Source: GCA-2693325 sp964011675 (GTDB taxonomy: Bacteria > Latescibacterota > UBA2968 > UBA8231). From it: a stretch of 50,545 nt of DNA. Shown here piece after piece: positions 8,224 to 16,974 of the stretch. Under the pieces are notes generated by a model. That model saw only the letters and a program-made list of their open reading frames with translations. It made no database searches and had not been told where the DNA came from. Each line of letters starts with the position of its first letter. Within the stretch, counting starts at the first letter, position 1. The stretch is taken from assembly GCA_964011675.1 (NCBI GenBank), contig CAXGPR010000021.1, positions 1 to 50,545 of the forward strand, read 5' to 3'. Both the position numbers and the translations under genes were made by a program.

Positions 8224-10430
8224 AGTCTATTGTACCTGTCTCGAAGTCGCTGTCGTATGATTTCAGCTAGCGTATTAATCGCGAACGTGGCGAGAAAAAG
8301 AAGTAAACCGCTTAGAAAGAGAACGCGATAAAGCGTGCCCTGATGAGGTGCTTCTGGCAGTTCCACGGCAATATTGGCGGAAATCGTGCGCATCCCATTG
8401 AATAGGTCCCAATCTAATACCGGCGTATTACCCGTTGCCATCAGGACGATCATGGTTTCTCCAATAGCCCTGCCAAAGCCAATCATGGAGGCAGAAAAGA
8501 TACCCGGTAGGGCCATAGGTAATACAACCCGCACCGCTGTTTGCCAGCGCGTTGCACCCAGGGCCAGAGACCCCGCACGCAGATGGCTTGGCACACTAGA
8601 AAGTGCATCCTCGCATATCGTAAAGATTAGCGGCACGACCGCAAATCCCATGGCGAATCCAACAACAAGACAATTGCGCTGATCGTATTCCATCCCCAAA
8701 TCGCGCTGCCACCAGTGTAAAAAGCCGTTGACAAAAAGGCTCTCTTCCAACTGGGGCCCCAGCATAAAGGCTACCCAACTGGTCAGCAATGCAACGGTAA
8801 TCAATAGGTATATTTCCCAACGTTGCGAAGCTCTTCGTTGGAGATTAACGGGTAGTTGACTCCAAAGCCACGCGGCAAGAATGACGCAAACAGGTATAAG
8901 AGGAAACAACAAAAGCGTCCCAACCAAATGCCGTTCCAAAAGGGGAGCAAGCCATAACCCCGCGAGAAAACCAAGGATTACGCTGGGCAGGGAAGCCATA
9001 ACTTCAACCGTTGGCTTAACAACCCCACGAACACGAGGCGTAGCAAATTCTGACGTATAAATAGCAGCTAAAATAGCGAGAGGTAACGCAAACAGCATGG
9101 CATATAACGTTCCCTTAGCCGTGCCAAAAACAAGGGGAATAAGGCTTATTTTCGATTCAAACTCATCGGAACCACCCGTTGATTGCCACACATATTCTTC
9201 ACGCGGATAGCCCTCGTACCACACCTTTCCAAATAGAATCCCCAAGGAAATCTCGGGATGGGGATTGTCCATTTGGTAGCGAACGAGCGTTCCGGACTCT
9301 TCCGCATAAAGCAGTCCATCCGCCTTAGGTGCAAGGACCGCATCCCGCACTAGAGCCTCGGCCCCTACTTCGAAAAAGGTATACTCTGAAGTCATGTGAT
9401 GAAGGGCTACATTACCTTCGGCATCAACGCTCAAAAACTGTTTATCGCGCAGCGAACTTTCTAAATCGACAATGGCGTGTCCTCGGCTTTCAAACGAATG
9501 TATTTTCCGAAACACACGCTCCCCCTCAACGACCTCAACTTGAGCCCAAGTACTCAGCCGACCAGCGGCGTCTCCTACTGCGACGGACACATCACCCAGT
9601 ATGTAATTTAGGGCTGTAATCGACTCATCAGAGGCCTTAAACGTGCCCACATACTGGGGCCTATTTTCTACGCTGCCCAGTCTCCACTCTGCTATTCTAC
9701 CATCTGCCAATCCGACTAGGAGACGACGTACGCTTCGATTTAGAAGGAGCGAGGTCGCTTCTGATGGTAGTTCTTGACTTAGTTCGTGAAGGCCCTCAAC
9801 TAATTCGCCCGGGCCGAGCAGTCCTTGCTGCTGCTCGCGCATCGAAACTAATAAACGTCCGTCAGCGCTTAGGATGGCAATTCCCGACCGGCCTTCTCCG
9901 TTGTCTTGTACTGCAAGAGCCTGTATGGATTGAACCGTAGTAGAGAAATCAACAGAATGCCTCTGTTCATACTGAGGCTGGATCTGGCGTGTTCCTGTAG
10001 AATAGTCGAGCTTGAACCGCACAGAGCCCAGTAAAACGCGTCCCGTTATTGTCCCCCACGCGACCCAGTTATCTCGCAGAGAACGTACGGCGATGGTAGC
10101 AGGGTCTTCGGCGAGTAATTCAGGCCTATGGTAGGCAAGGGAACTGCCGTCGGTCAGACTCAGGAAGTCAAGGCCTTCGGGCCGCGCGACATACGCAACT
10201 TCTTGGTAAGGATCCATGCCAATAGCAAGTGCGGGAACAGCGACGCGGGCAGATTCCCGCTCTATGCTAGGCTGCATAAAGAGCGGATAAGATTCAAAGA
10301 GGATGAATAGCAGAATGCCCATAACGGCGGCGATAATCCCCACCCCGCCAATCGAAATGAGGTAACGGCCAACCCAATCAAAAAACCGAGCCCGGGCCGT
10401 TACCCCACGAATCTTACGCTTTTCAAGCAA
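8220..10430 (-). CDS. pstC: Phosphate ABC transporter permease PstC, long form with propeller-like periplasmic domain
   Basis: The 736-residue product has one membrane helix near 24-47, then about 370 residues outside the membrane made of short beta-rich repeats ending in D-G/A-R-L/I/V motifs (SADGRLLV, LADGRIAEW, DAAGRLSTW, DAEGNVALH), which look like a WD40/PQQ-type beta-propeller. The permease core begins near 430 and carries the EAA loop EDALSSVPSHLRAGSLALGATRW. The extended PstC type is known from pseudomonads. The start is TTG, supported by AAGG about 9 nt upstream; no ATG lies nearby in frame. It follows pstS by 13 nt and overlaps pstA by 4 nt. Confidence 0.92.
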   Translation of the reverse strand: MLEKRKIRGVTARARFFDWVGRYLISIGGVGIIAAVMGILLFILFESYPLFMQPSIERESARVAVPALAIGMDPYQEVAYVARPEGLDFLSLTDGSSLAYHRPELLAEDPATIAVRSLRDNWVAWGTITGRVLLGSVRFKLDYSTGTRQIQPQYEQRHSVDFSTTVQSIQALAVQDNGEGRSGIAILSADGRLLVSMREQQQGLLGPGELVEGLHELSQELPSEATSLLLNRSVRRLLVGLADGRIAEWRLGSVENRPQYVGTFKASDESITALNYILGDVSVAVGDAAGRLSTWAQVEVVEGERVFRKIHSFESRGHAIVDLESSLRDKQFLSVDAEGNVALHHMTSEYTFFEVGAEALVRDAVLAPKADGLLYAEESGTLVRYQMDNPHPEISLGILFGKVWYEGYPREEYVWQSTGGSDEFESKISLIPLVFGTAKGTLYAMLFALPLAILAAIYTSEFATPRVRGVVKPTVEVMASLPSVILGFLAGLWLAPLLERHLVGTLLLFPLIPVCVILAAWLWSQLPVNLQRRASQRWEIYLLITVALLTSWVAFMLGPQLEESLFVNGFLHWWQRDLGMEYDQRNCLVVGFAMGFAVVPLIFTICEDALSSVPSHLRAGSLALGATRWQTAVRVVLPMALPGIFSASMIGFGRAIGETMIVLMATGNTPVLDWDLFNGMRTISANIAVELPEAPHQGTLYRVLFLSGLLLFLATFAINTLAEIIRQRLRDRYNRL

Positions 10431-10443
10431 TAATTAACGCCTT

Positions 10444-11415
10444 TTAATTTTGTAACTTAGCCAATTCTGCCTGTGCAACTTCGAAGGGCACAGGCATGTA
10501 ACCATCTTTTATTACAACTTCTTGTCCCTCTTTGGAAAAGATATATCTGCAAAACTCACGTACCATCGGATCGAGTGGCTTACCCGGTGCCTTGTTGATA
10601 TAGAGATATAGGAAGCGACCCAGCGGATAAGATCCATTGAGCACATTCTCCAAGGATCCAGCTTTGAAATCGCCGCCTTCTTTCTTTGATAAGGGAACAA
10701 TACGCACTCCCGATGTTACGTAGCCGATGCCGCTATACCCAACACCAAAGCGGTCAGCTGTTATACCTTGGACCACCGAGGCGGACCCTGGCTGCTCTTT
10801 TACTTGATCCTTATAATCCCCTTTATAGAGCGCGTGATCTTTAAAAAAACCATACGTACCTGAAGCGGAATTTCGACCATACAAACTGATCGGTGCGCCA
10901 GCCCAGGTTCCTTTTAAACCGAGTTGACCCCAAGCAGTAATATCCCTGGCGTATTCACTTCTCCGTGTTTTGGAAAAAATAGCATCGACCTGTGGCAGGC
11001 TCAACCCCTCAATCGGATTGTCTTTATTGACGAAGACGGCCAGGGCGTCTAGTGAAGTCCGCATGGGAGTTGGCTTGTAGCCAAACTGCTGTTCAAACTT
11101 ATCCTCTTCGGTTGACTTCATAGGACGAGACATCGGACCAAACTGCGCTGTACCTTCTATCAATGCGGGTGGAGCCGTACTCGACCCCTTACCTTCGATT
11201 TGAATTCGCACATTGGGATAGAATTTGCGAAATCCCTCTAACCACAGGGCCATTAGATTGTTTATCGTGTCTGACCCGATGCTGCTGGCATTGCCCGATA
11301 TACCGCTCACTTTTGCATAGGGCTTAATCCGCTCGTCAACAGACATCTGCTGGGCATTCACCACACTCACCAAACCGAAACCCGAGACTAGGACGGCCAT
11401 TACTAATTTCTTCAC
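10444..11415 (-). CDS. pstS: Periplasmic phosphate-binding protein PstS
   Basis: This 323-residue protein has a clear signal peptide (KKLVMAVLVSGFGLVSVVNA, cleavage near 22). The mature part shows phosphate-binding loops of the PstS class: GSDT(I) near 47, EGKGSSTAP near 78, SRPM, and SLYGRNSASGTYGFFK around 180. It delivers phosphate to PstC/PstA. Translation starts at GTG behind GGAGAG (about 6 nt away). It is first in the pst-pho transcript, and a Pho-box-like repeat set lies immediately upstream at 11449-11487. Confidence 0.94.
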   Translation of the reverse strand: MKKLVMAVLVSGFGLVSVVNAQQMSVDERIKPYAKVSGISGNASSIGSDTINNLMALWLEGFRKFYPNVRIQIEGKGSSTAPPALIEGTAQFGPMSRPMKSTEEDKFEQQFGYKPTPMRTSLDALAVFVNKDNPIEGLSLPQVDAIFSKTRRSEYARDITAWGQLGLKGTWAGAPISLYGRNSASGTYGFFKDHALYKGDYKDQVKEQPGSASVVQGITADRFGVGYSGIGYVTSGVRIVPLSKKEGGDFKAGSLENVLNGSYPLGRFLYLYINKAPGKPLDPMVREFCRYIFSKEGQEVVIKDGYMPVPFEVAQAELAKLQN

Positions 11416-11448
11416 GTTTTGCTCTCCATTTTTAAATGAAAACTGATT

Positions 11449-11487
11449 GTTACAAACATTGCTTTCGATTGTTACGATTTCATTACT
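11449..11487 (-). promoter_or_regulatory. Probable Pho box upstream of pstS
   Basis: Plus-strand GTTACA (11449-11454), GTTACG (11471-11476) and ATTACT (11482-11487) reproduce the 0/22/33 spacing seen upstream of phoB, with the shared flank CTAACGTGAAT just beyond (11488-11498). The interval is a 99-nt gap between the porin stop and the pstS GTG, so it can only drive the pst operon. An 11-nt phase is the hallmark of PhoB/PhoP-type operators; binding is inferred. Confidence 0.72.
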
Positions 11488-11514
11488 CTAACGTGAATGC
11501 TTTGTGACAAACTA

Positions 11515-12480
11515 TTAGAATTTAAAGTAAACAGTCATCCGCCCCTGTATGTTGGGGTCACCTGTGTCAGGCATCTCGATGTAGATATTTGGCATCCAGT
11601 GTACATTGCTTCGAGGACTGTGATCAATTCCAGCAATAGTCAGCATGTCGGTGACGTCCTCCCCATCACTTTGCACCGCATCAAAACGCGCAAATGCCTT
11701 TGTTTTTTCCGCAATAGGCTGCGAGCCAAATATTGAGAAACCCGATATGGTTTCATCCCCGCCCCCCGTTCCAGATTCATTGGTGCGAGAGAATAACTCA
11801 ACGCCGCCGTTAAATTCATCCCCACGATAACCGGCAAATAGCTTCACTGTATTTTCGCTACGACCTTCAGAACGAAAGTTATAGTCAGCATAACCTTCCA
11901 AAACAACGGACTCAATCACGTTAAAAGCGAGTGAACCGTATACCTTTTTCCCCTCATCGTCCTCAGATTTTTGCCCAGAGCCATTTCCAACCATCGCAAA
12001 GTAAGAGAGCCTGCCCGATTTGCCTTTAAGCGAAACTCCTATATCGGCCGACGAACCGATCTTGTTTAAATCCAAAACGGTTTTTTCTATGGACCGATAT
12101 CCCCAGGCTTTTTCGGCGTGAGCCCAGGCAGGCGTGCCGGATAGGCCGATATACAAGTCTCCCCCCCACAGGTATCTACCCCATTTGATGTAGGCGTGCT
12201 TAACAAAAGGCACCATTTTTTTTCCGCTGCCCAGCCCCGCATCGCTGGCTTCGAGGCGAAAACGAGTAGAAATCCCCTCATCAATACTCTTATCGTAGGT
12301 CAAATACATGCGGCGAAACTTCAACGCGTTTTCGCCTTCCCGCTCCTCCGCATCAGATGAGGCGATGTAGTAATAATCACCAAACATATAACCCGATAAT
12401 TTTCCATTTTCAGCCTGAGCAGATTTTGCTAGGATGCTAGTGAATAACAGCAACCCATAAATCGTTATCCTATTAATCAA
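11515..12480 (-). CDS. Outer-membrane porin-like beta-barrel protein, Pho-associated
   Basis: The 321-residue protein has a signal peptide (cleavage near SAQA-E at 24), then alternating beta strands rich in aromatic and glycine residues. It ends on Phe (MTVYFKF), the terminal aromatic typical of BAM-inserted barrels. The opening strand (KLSGYMFGDYYYIA) and the line KFRRMYLTYDKSI resemble the OprP/OprO-like group, which includes phosphate-selective porins. Position directly before pstS and behind a triple Pho-box-like repeat supports a role in phosphate entry across the outer membrane. The TTG start has AAGGGG about 7 nt upstream. Specificity for phosphate is inferred from context only. Confidence 0.75.
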   Translation of the reverse strand: MINRITIYGLLLFTSILAKSAQAENGKLSGYMFGDYYYIASSDAEEREGENALKFRRMYLTYDKSIDEGISTRFRLEASDAGLGSGKKMVPFVKHAYIKWGRYLWGGDLYIGLSGTPAWAHAEKAWGYRSIEKTVLDLNKIGSSADIGVSLKGKSGRLSYFAMVGNGSGQKSEDDEGKKVYGSLAFNVIESVVLEGYADYNFRSEGRSENTVKLFAGYRGDEFNGGVELFSRTNESGTGGGDETISGFSIFGSQPIAEKTKAFARFDAVQSDGEDVTDMLTIAGIDHSPRSNVHWMPNIYIEMPDTGDPNIQGRMTVYFKF

Positions 12481-12582
12481 TGTCTTCCCCTTTGTAATTG
12501 TTAAAAATGCATACTTGATGTGCTCTTGTATTGTAACATAGGCACGACCAAGACCATTTTAACCGTCAATATTCAAGGATAA

Positions 12583-12610
12583 GTTACACTAATGTTACAG
12601 TTAGGTTACA
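12583..12610. promoter_or_regulatory. Triple 11-nt-phased Pho-box-like repeat between porin and decayed receptor gene
   Basis: GTTACA occurs at 12583-12588, 12594-12599 and 12605-12610, with exact 11-nt spacing; read on the minus strand this is TGTAAC-N5 repeated three times. It is the cleanest Pho-box candidate in the window. On the minus strand a TAAAAT (-10-like, 12561-12556) follows 21 nt later, leaving a leader of about 75 nt before the porin start. The site could also have served the plus-strand gene starting at 12777. PhoB binding is inferred. Confidence 0.72.
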
Positions 12611-12776
12611 AAGCCGTTTTTTACACCTCAAACCGCTCATTATGCCCCGTAACAAATCTCATGTATTAGCACTGAAACGTGAATGAAAAGATGCACCCCT
12701 ATCTTCGTAACATGAAAAATGATGACTTGCTTTAAATCATACGTTTTACACCGTCAATTGAGGGGCTCAGTAACAC

Positions 12777-13181
12777 ATGAAATTCATCGTCACATTCATT
12801 TTAGGCCTTGCACTGGTTTGTGCTTCACCCATATAGAAGCCCAAGAAACGGGCACGATTTATGGCACCGTTGTAGATCGGCAAAATGGCGATCCGCTCAT
12901 GGGGGCCACTGTCTTCTTGGAGGGAACCAATTGGGGCACGCTGTGTGACTTGGATGGATCATTTCGCATTATAGACATCCCAGTAGGGAAATACGTGCTC
13001 ATAGCGTCTATAATTGGCTATCAGAAAGTGTCTATCACAGGAGTTGAGGTCAGTAGATGGAGAGCCTCTTGAGGTGACGCTCATTCCCAAAGCTATTGAG
13101 CTTGACGAAGAGATAGTAGTCGAAGCAAAGGCGCTTCTTAATACGGGGGCTTCGGCGCCGGCAATGAGTTGGCCGCCATAG
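12777..13181 (+). pseudogene. Decayed N-terminus of a TonB-dependent receptor-type protein
   Basis: An ATG at 12777 begins a signal peptide (MKFIVTFILGLALVCAS) that stops at TAG 12834-12836. The protein resumes one frame over, near 12830, with a carboxypeptidase-regulatory-like domain (EAQETGTIYGTVVDRQNGDPL ... GSFRIIDIPVGKYVLIASIIGYQ), the standard first domain of many FCB-group TonB receptors. Near 13050 the frame shifts back (VDGEPLEVTLIPKAIELDEE...VVEAKALLNTG) and ends at TAG 13179-13181. No plug or barrel follows. So there are at least two frameshifts and loss of almost the whole receptor. The neighbouring Pho-box repeats suggest it was once a phosphate-regulated receptor, which is inference. 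Confidence 0.75.
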
Positions 13182-13753
13182 CACCAGACGATTTCGTCGC
13201 CGAACACTTAGCTGCAAACGAAAATCGCATTGTAGATCCAATGCTGAACGGAATTTCCCGTGATCCTGATGGCGGTTTAGACCCTCGCCCCATGGTCGGT
13301 GGAGCCGCTTACAGCGGTTTAGCCCCTACTCCAGATGATGGATTCTATACTCCCGTCGACTATGCTGGCACGTTCGGAAGTCAGCTATGGACACAGGGAT
13401 GGACCTTTTTATCAGAGGCTGGCATCACAGCCTTTGACGAATCAACGCCGACAGTGGTAGCCGAGGAATCGGCTCTGGCAGGTATGCCCTCGGCGTTTGC
13501 ACTGAGCCAGAACCATCCCAACTCCTTTAACCCAAGCACCAACATAAGCTACTCGCTGGCCAGCTCGGGTTATGTGTCACTGAAGGTATATGATCTATTA
13601 GGTCAGCAAGTCGCTACGCTGGTTGAGGGCAACCGCCTGGCCGGTAGCTACCATGTGCGTCTTGACGCAGCTGACCTATCCAGCGGCATGTATTTTTATC
13701 AACTACAGGCAGGTGGGCAGGTTTTTAACCGCAAGATGACTCTATTGAAGTAA
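13142..13753 (+). pseudogene. C-terminal remnant of a secreted protein with Por-type (T9SS) sorting tail
   Basis: This frame is open from about 13142 (FGAGNELAAIAPDD...), with only a TTG at 13169 as possible start and no signal peptide. The first 100 residues (DGGLDPRPMVGGAAYSG ... DDGFYTPVDYAGTFGSQLW ... GWTFLSEAGI) match what is usually the last part of larger surface proteins. The final 85 residues are a Por secretion tail: LSQNHPNSFNPSTNISYSL, VYDLLGQQVATLV, SGMYFYQLQAGG, KMTLLK. It overlaps the end of the receptor remnant, so a deletion seems to have joined two unrelated genes. An intrinsic terminator follows 12 nt after the stop. Expression as a short protein cannot be excluded. Confidence 0.7.
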
Positions 13754-13765
13754 ATGCAGTACGAC

Positions 13766-13802
13766 AAAAAGGGGGCTGGTCTTTTCGACCAGCCCCCTTT
13801 TT
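13766..13802. terminator. Bidirectional intrinsic terminator
   Basis: An 11-bp perfect stem, GGGGGCTGGTC (13771-13781) with GACCAGCCCCC (13787-13797), and a 5-nt loop TTTTC. It is preceded by AAAAA and followed by TTTTT, so it can stop transcription both from the decayed secreted-protein gene on the plus strand and from glgC on the minus strand, whose stop lies 18 nt away. Confidence 0.93.
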
Positions 13803-13820
13803 GTATTCTTCCCCGTTATC

Positions 13821-15104
13821 CTATATAATCGTGCCCGGCTCTATAACTGCGTCTTTAGGCACAACTACGATCCCGTCACGGATGTAGTAGTTCTCCCCTT
13901 CGGCCTCCATCACATTTTCGTCGTTGCTAATAATCACTCGCTCACCGATGCGCGCATTTTTATCGATGATTGCACGATTAATTGAGGAGTTGGATCCAAT
14001 CCCAACGTTTGGAACCGACCGGACTTGGTTTCTTTCTATATCGGCTGGAGTCTCATAGTAGTCAGCACCCATCACTACCGAGTTAAAAATCTTGGCGCCC
14101 GGCCCAATAACGCTTCTTATGCCAATAACCGAACGCTGTATTTGTGCATCACAGATATAAGAGCCTTCCGCAACCATCCCGTTTTCTATACGACAACTTT
14201 CTAGCCGTGCGCCCGCCAAAAAACGAGCACGCGTATAGATAGGCGCTTCTGGAAGGTAAAAGTCGAAATCGGGGCGTTCATCTGTCAGTGCCAGGTTCGC
14301 ATCGTAAAAAGAGCGGATCGTTCCGATATCTTCCCAATAGCCGGAGAAGGTATGGGCAAAGACATTGACTTTTTTGATGGCATCGGGAATAATATCTTTT
14401 CCAAAATCATCCCTCTCATCCCTTAACAAGAGACTTATAAGGACTTGTGGCTCGAATAGATAAATTCCCATAGAGGCCATATAAACCTCTTCCGGATTGT
14501 CGCTCGGCGAAGAGGGCAAGCGGAGTGCTTCAAGCTCCTCGTCGGTTTGCGGCTTCTCGACAAAGTCGACGATATGCCCCTGTTCATCGACTTTCAGTAT
14601 ACCCAACTCGGGCGCTTCACGGCGGGTCACCGGTTTAACGGCAATAGAAACGTCTGAACCGCGCGCTCGATGTTCAGTAACAAAACGGGCATAGTCCATG
14701 CGATACAGGTGGTCACCAGATAAAATGAGCACCTGCTTTGCATTGAGAGACAAGATACGCCGCAGCTGTCTGCGCACTGCGTCCGCGGTGCCCTGATACC
14801 AATCTGAGCTTTCCTGCGTCTGTTCAGCAGCCAATATTTCGACGTAGCCTTCAGAGAACTGATCAAATCGATAGGACCGGCTTATGTGCCGATGCAGCGA
14901 CGCGGAGTTAAACTGCGTCAATACAAACATTTGATTGATGCCAGAATGTATGCAATTGCTTATGGGTATATCAATCAGACGATATTTCCCTCCGATGGGC
15001 ACGGCCGGCTTGGAGCGGTACTGGGTCAAGGGAAACAGCCGCTTTCCCCGTCCTCCGCCCAAAATAAGTCCTACAACATCTTTCATACTGCTTTGTCCAA
15101 ACAT
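13821..15104 (-). CDS. glgC: Glucose-1-phosphate adenylyltransferase GlgC
   Basis: This 427-residue enzyme makes ADP-glucose from glucose-1-phosphate and ATP, the committed step of glycogen synthesis. The nucleotidyltransferase signature GLILGGGRGKRLFPLT is at the N-terminus, followed by KPAVPIGGKYRLIDIPISN, the catalytic-region ILSGDHLYRMDY, and the sugar-phosphate loop (VEKPQ). A left-handed beta-helix of hexapeptide repeats fills the last 150 residues (IGSNSSINRAIIDKNARIGE). The length is typical. The start at 15104 has GGGGA 6 nt upstream; a second ATG at 15086 (MKDVV) is possible. No other glycogen genes are in the window. Confidence 0.95.
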   Translation of the reverse strand: MFGQSSMKDVVGLILGGGRGKRLFPLTQYRSKPAVPIGGKYRLIDIPISNCIHSGINQMFVLTQFNSASLHRHISRSYRFDQFSEGYVEILAAEQTQESSDWYQGTADAVRRQLRRILSLNAKQVLILSGDHLYRMDYARFVTEHRARGSDVSIAVKPVTRREAPELGILKVDEQGHIVDFVEKPQTDEELEALRLPSSPSDNPEEVYMASMGIYLFEPQVLISLLLRDERDDFGKDIIPDAIKKVNVFAHTFSGYWEDIGTIRSFYDANLALTDERPDFDFYLPEAPIYTRARFLAGARLESCRIENGMVAEGSYICDAQIQRSVIGIRSVIGPGAKIFNSVVMGADYYETPADIERNQVRSVPNVGIGSNSSINRAIIDKNARIGERVIISNDENVMEAEGENYYIRDGIVVVPKDAVIEPGTII

Positions 15105-15169
15105 GATCTATCCCCGGTAAAATCGCATTTCATTTACTAAGAAGAATATGGTCATAACCCCGCACAAGT

Positions 15170-16816
15170 TCAATTATTGTACAGCGTTTTACCCAGTGCT
15201 TGAAGCATCTTCTCATCGCTCTGATAGGCATCGTCGTGCAAATATAATTGACCTTCTTCATCAACCCATGCCGTCCAGTATAGTAAAAACACCGGCAGAG
15301 GATCATCGAACCCTATCTGCCTATTTCGACCGCTTTTTATCAGATTGCTCAGGGCTTCCTTTCCCCAGTCACTTAAAATACGCTGTGCTAAAAGTTCACT
15401 GTGCTCTACGCGTATACAGCCGTGGCTAAACTCTCGCTTTTCTAATTCAAAGAGCGCCTTATTGGGCGTATCGTGTAGATAAATATGGTAGGGGTTTTTG
15501 AAATAGAATTTTACTACACCCAGCGGATTGGTCCCACCTGGGATTTGCGCTATGTGCAAATCAAATATAGCGGGGTCCATGCCATTCCAGTCTATGGAAT
15601 CCGGATCTAATCGCTTCACTTCCATTCCCTCCCCCTTGCTAATGCGCAACCCGTTGCGCAGGGCATATCCAGGATCTCGCTGAAGAATCGGCAATATTTC
15701 CTCTGCGGCGATACTGCGAGGCACATACCAATACGGATTCACAACTAAGTGCGTCATCGTTGAACTAAATATCGGCGTTCTCCAAAAGGATTTACCAACA
15801 ATGATGCGTAAGGTGAACTGCAGCTGACCTCGATCTATGAAATCGAGTTCGTAATCATCCAAGCGCACGAGTATATAGCGCGCCTCTGAGTCGTGCGGCA
15901 ACCAGCGCCACCGTTCCATATTTAGTTCAATCTGCGCTATTTGTGCTTCGACGGGTTCTTTAAGCGCCTCCAGAGTCACTCGATCTAAACGACCGGTGGG
16001 TTCGAGATGACGCCGGCGCTGAAAACGACGGAGCGACGTTCGATGCTCCGTATCGACCCAATCACCGCTCATTTCCAAGCGCTCCCGCAATCCCTCTCCC
16101 TCGGCGCTAACCTGATTCCAGCCACCCTGTCGCTGAACGGCGCGATAGCGGGCCAGCGCATTTTTTAAACGGACATATCCAATCTGCGGCGGTCGCAGGT
16201 TTTCCAAAGTCATTCGAACCTGCTGAAGATCAAGCGCCGTCTCTAACAGGTCGGGGATGCCACCCTGCATAAAAGTAGCCTCCCAAAAGTCGTGCACGGC
16301 GCGCGGATCAATTCGTCCACGCAGCATGTGGTTGCCGTAGAGGATAAATGCATTAGTAAGCAGCAAGTCGAGCTGGACAGCGGCGCGCAACGAGGGGGGT
16401 TTATCCGAGGGACGGCGCCATCGCTCTAAGAGCTTGCCGATAGTTGCCACGTGATAGAGACGCGGATCTAAACCGTCTTCTCCAGCCTCTTTTATCACGG
16501 CATATAGAGCGTCGGCTTGGAGGCCTGGACCGCGTGGACCACACCAGGCAAGACGATCTCCGCGCTTCAAGTAAAATGCAGATAGATCTTCTGATACGGA
16601 TAGAATTGAATCCCCTACAGATAGTCCATTATCGAGTAAAGACAGCCGCAACAGACGCGTGCTGGAATCTTCCCATTCCTGCAATCCACCTCCCCGTCCA
16701 TGCGCGCAGGAAAATAAGAAGGAGAGTAAAATAAACAGAAACGCGTACAGACCATATACTACCCAGGGATAGCCTCGGAAAAAACGGTTTTCTCCATCCC
16801 ACTCAACCATGCCCAT
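15170..16816 (-). CDS. L,D-transpeptidase of the YcbB/LdtD type
   Basis: I place the start at 16816 (548 residues) because AAGGA lies 7 nt upstream; the frame stays open to 16948 but those codons look non-coding. The N-terminus has one hydrophobic segment ending at a Cys (LLSFLFSCAHG), either a lipoprotein signal or an anchor. The middle carries a scaffold region like LdtD, and a peptidoglycan-binding motif (TEHRTSLRRFQRRRHLEPTGRLD). The YkuD catalytic domain includes VVNPYWYVPRSIA and the active-site SHGCIRVE with Cys467. Such enzymes form 3-3 crosslinks in peptidoglycan in the periplasm. It lies 65 nt upstream of glgC, with no obvious functional link. Confidence 0.88.
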   Translation of the reverse strand: MGMVEWDGENRFFRGYPWVVYGLYAFLFILLSFLFSCAHGRGGGLQEWEDSSTRLLRLSLLDNGLSVGDSILSVSEDLSAFYLKRGDRLAWCGPRGPGLQADALYAVIKEAGEDGLDPRLYHVATIGKLLERWRRPSDKPPSLRAAVQLDLLLTNAFILYGNHMLRGRIDPRAVHDFWEATFMQGGIPDLLETALDLQQVRMTLENLRPPQIGYVRLKNALARYRAVQRQGGWNQVSAEGEGLRERLEMSGDWVDTEHRTSLRRFQRRRHLEPTGRLDRVTLEALKEPVEAQIAQIELNMERWRWLPHDSEARYILVRLDDYELDFIDRGQLQFTLRIIVGKSFWRTPIFSSTMTHLVVNPYWYVPRSIAAEEILPILQRDPGYALRNGLRISKGEGMEVKRLDPDSIDWNGMDPAIFDLHIAQIPGGTNPLGVVKFYFKNPYHIYLHDTPNKALFELEKREFSHGCIRVEHSELLAQRILSDWGKEALSNLIKSGRNRQIGFDDPLPVFLLYWTAWVDEEGQLYLHDDAYQSDEKMLQALGKTLYNN

Positions 16817-16974
16817 TTCTAAGTCCTTAGAGGATTTACAAAAAAATAGCGTGTTCAATAGAATACACCGCATATCCCACGAATTCTCGTGGACCAAATA
16901 TAACACTTGCCCCCGCTTTTCGGATGGACGTAGTTTAGCGTGTTCCAACTCTCTAACCGCTCATTTTTCGAAGA

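Noticed and set aside
16817..16948. N-terminal 44-residue extension of the L,D-transpeptidase
   Set aside because: AAGGA 7 nt before 16816 and a normal leader beginning there make the longer form unlikely.
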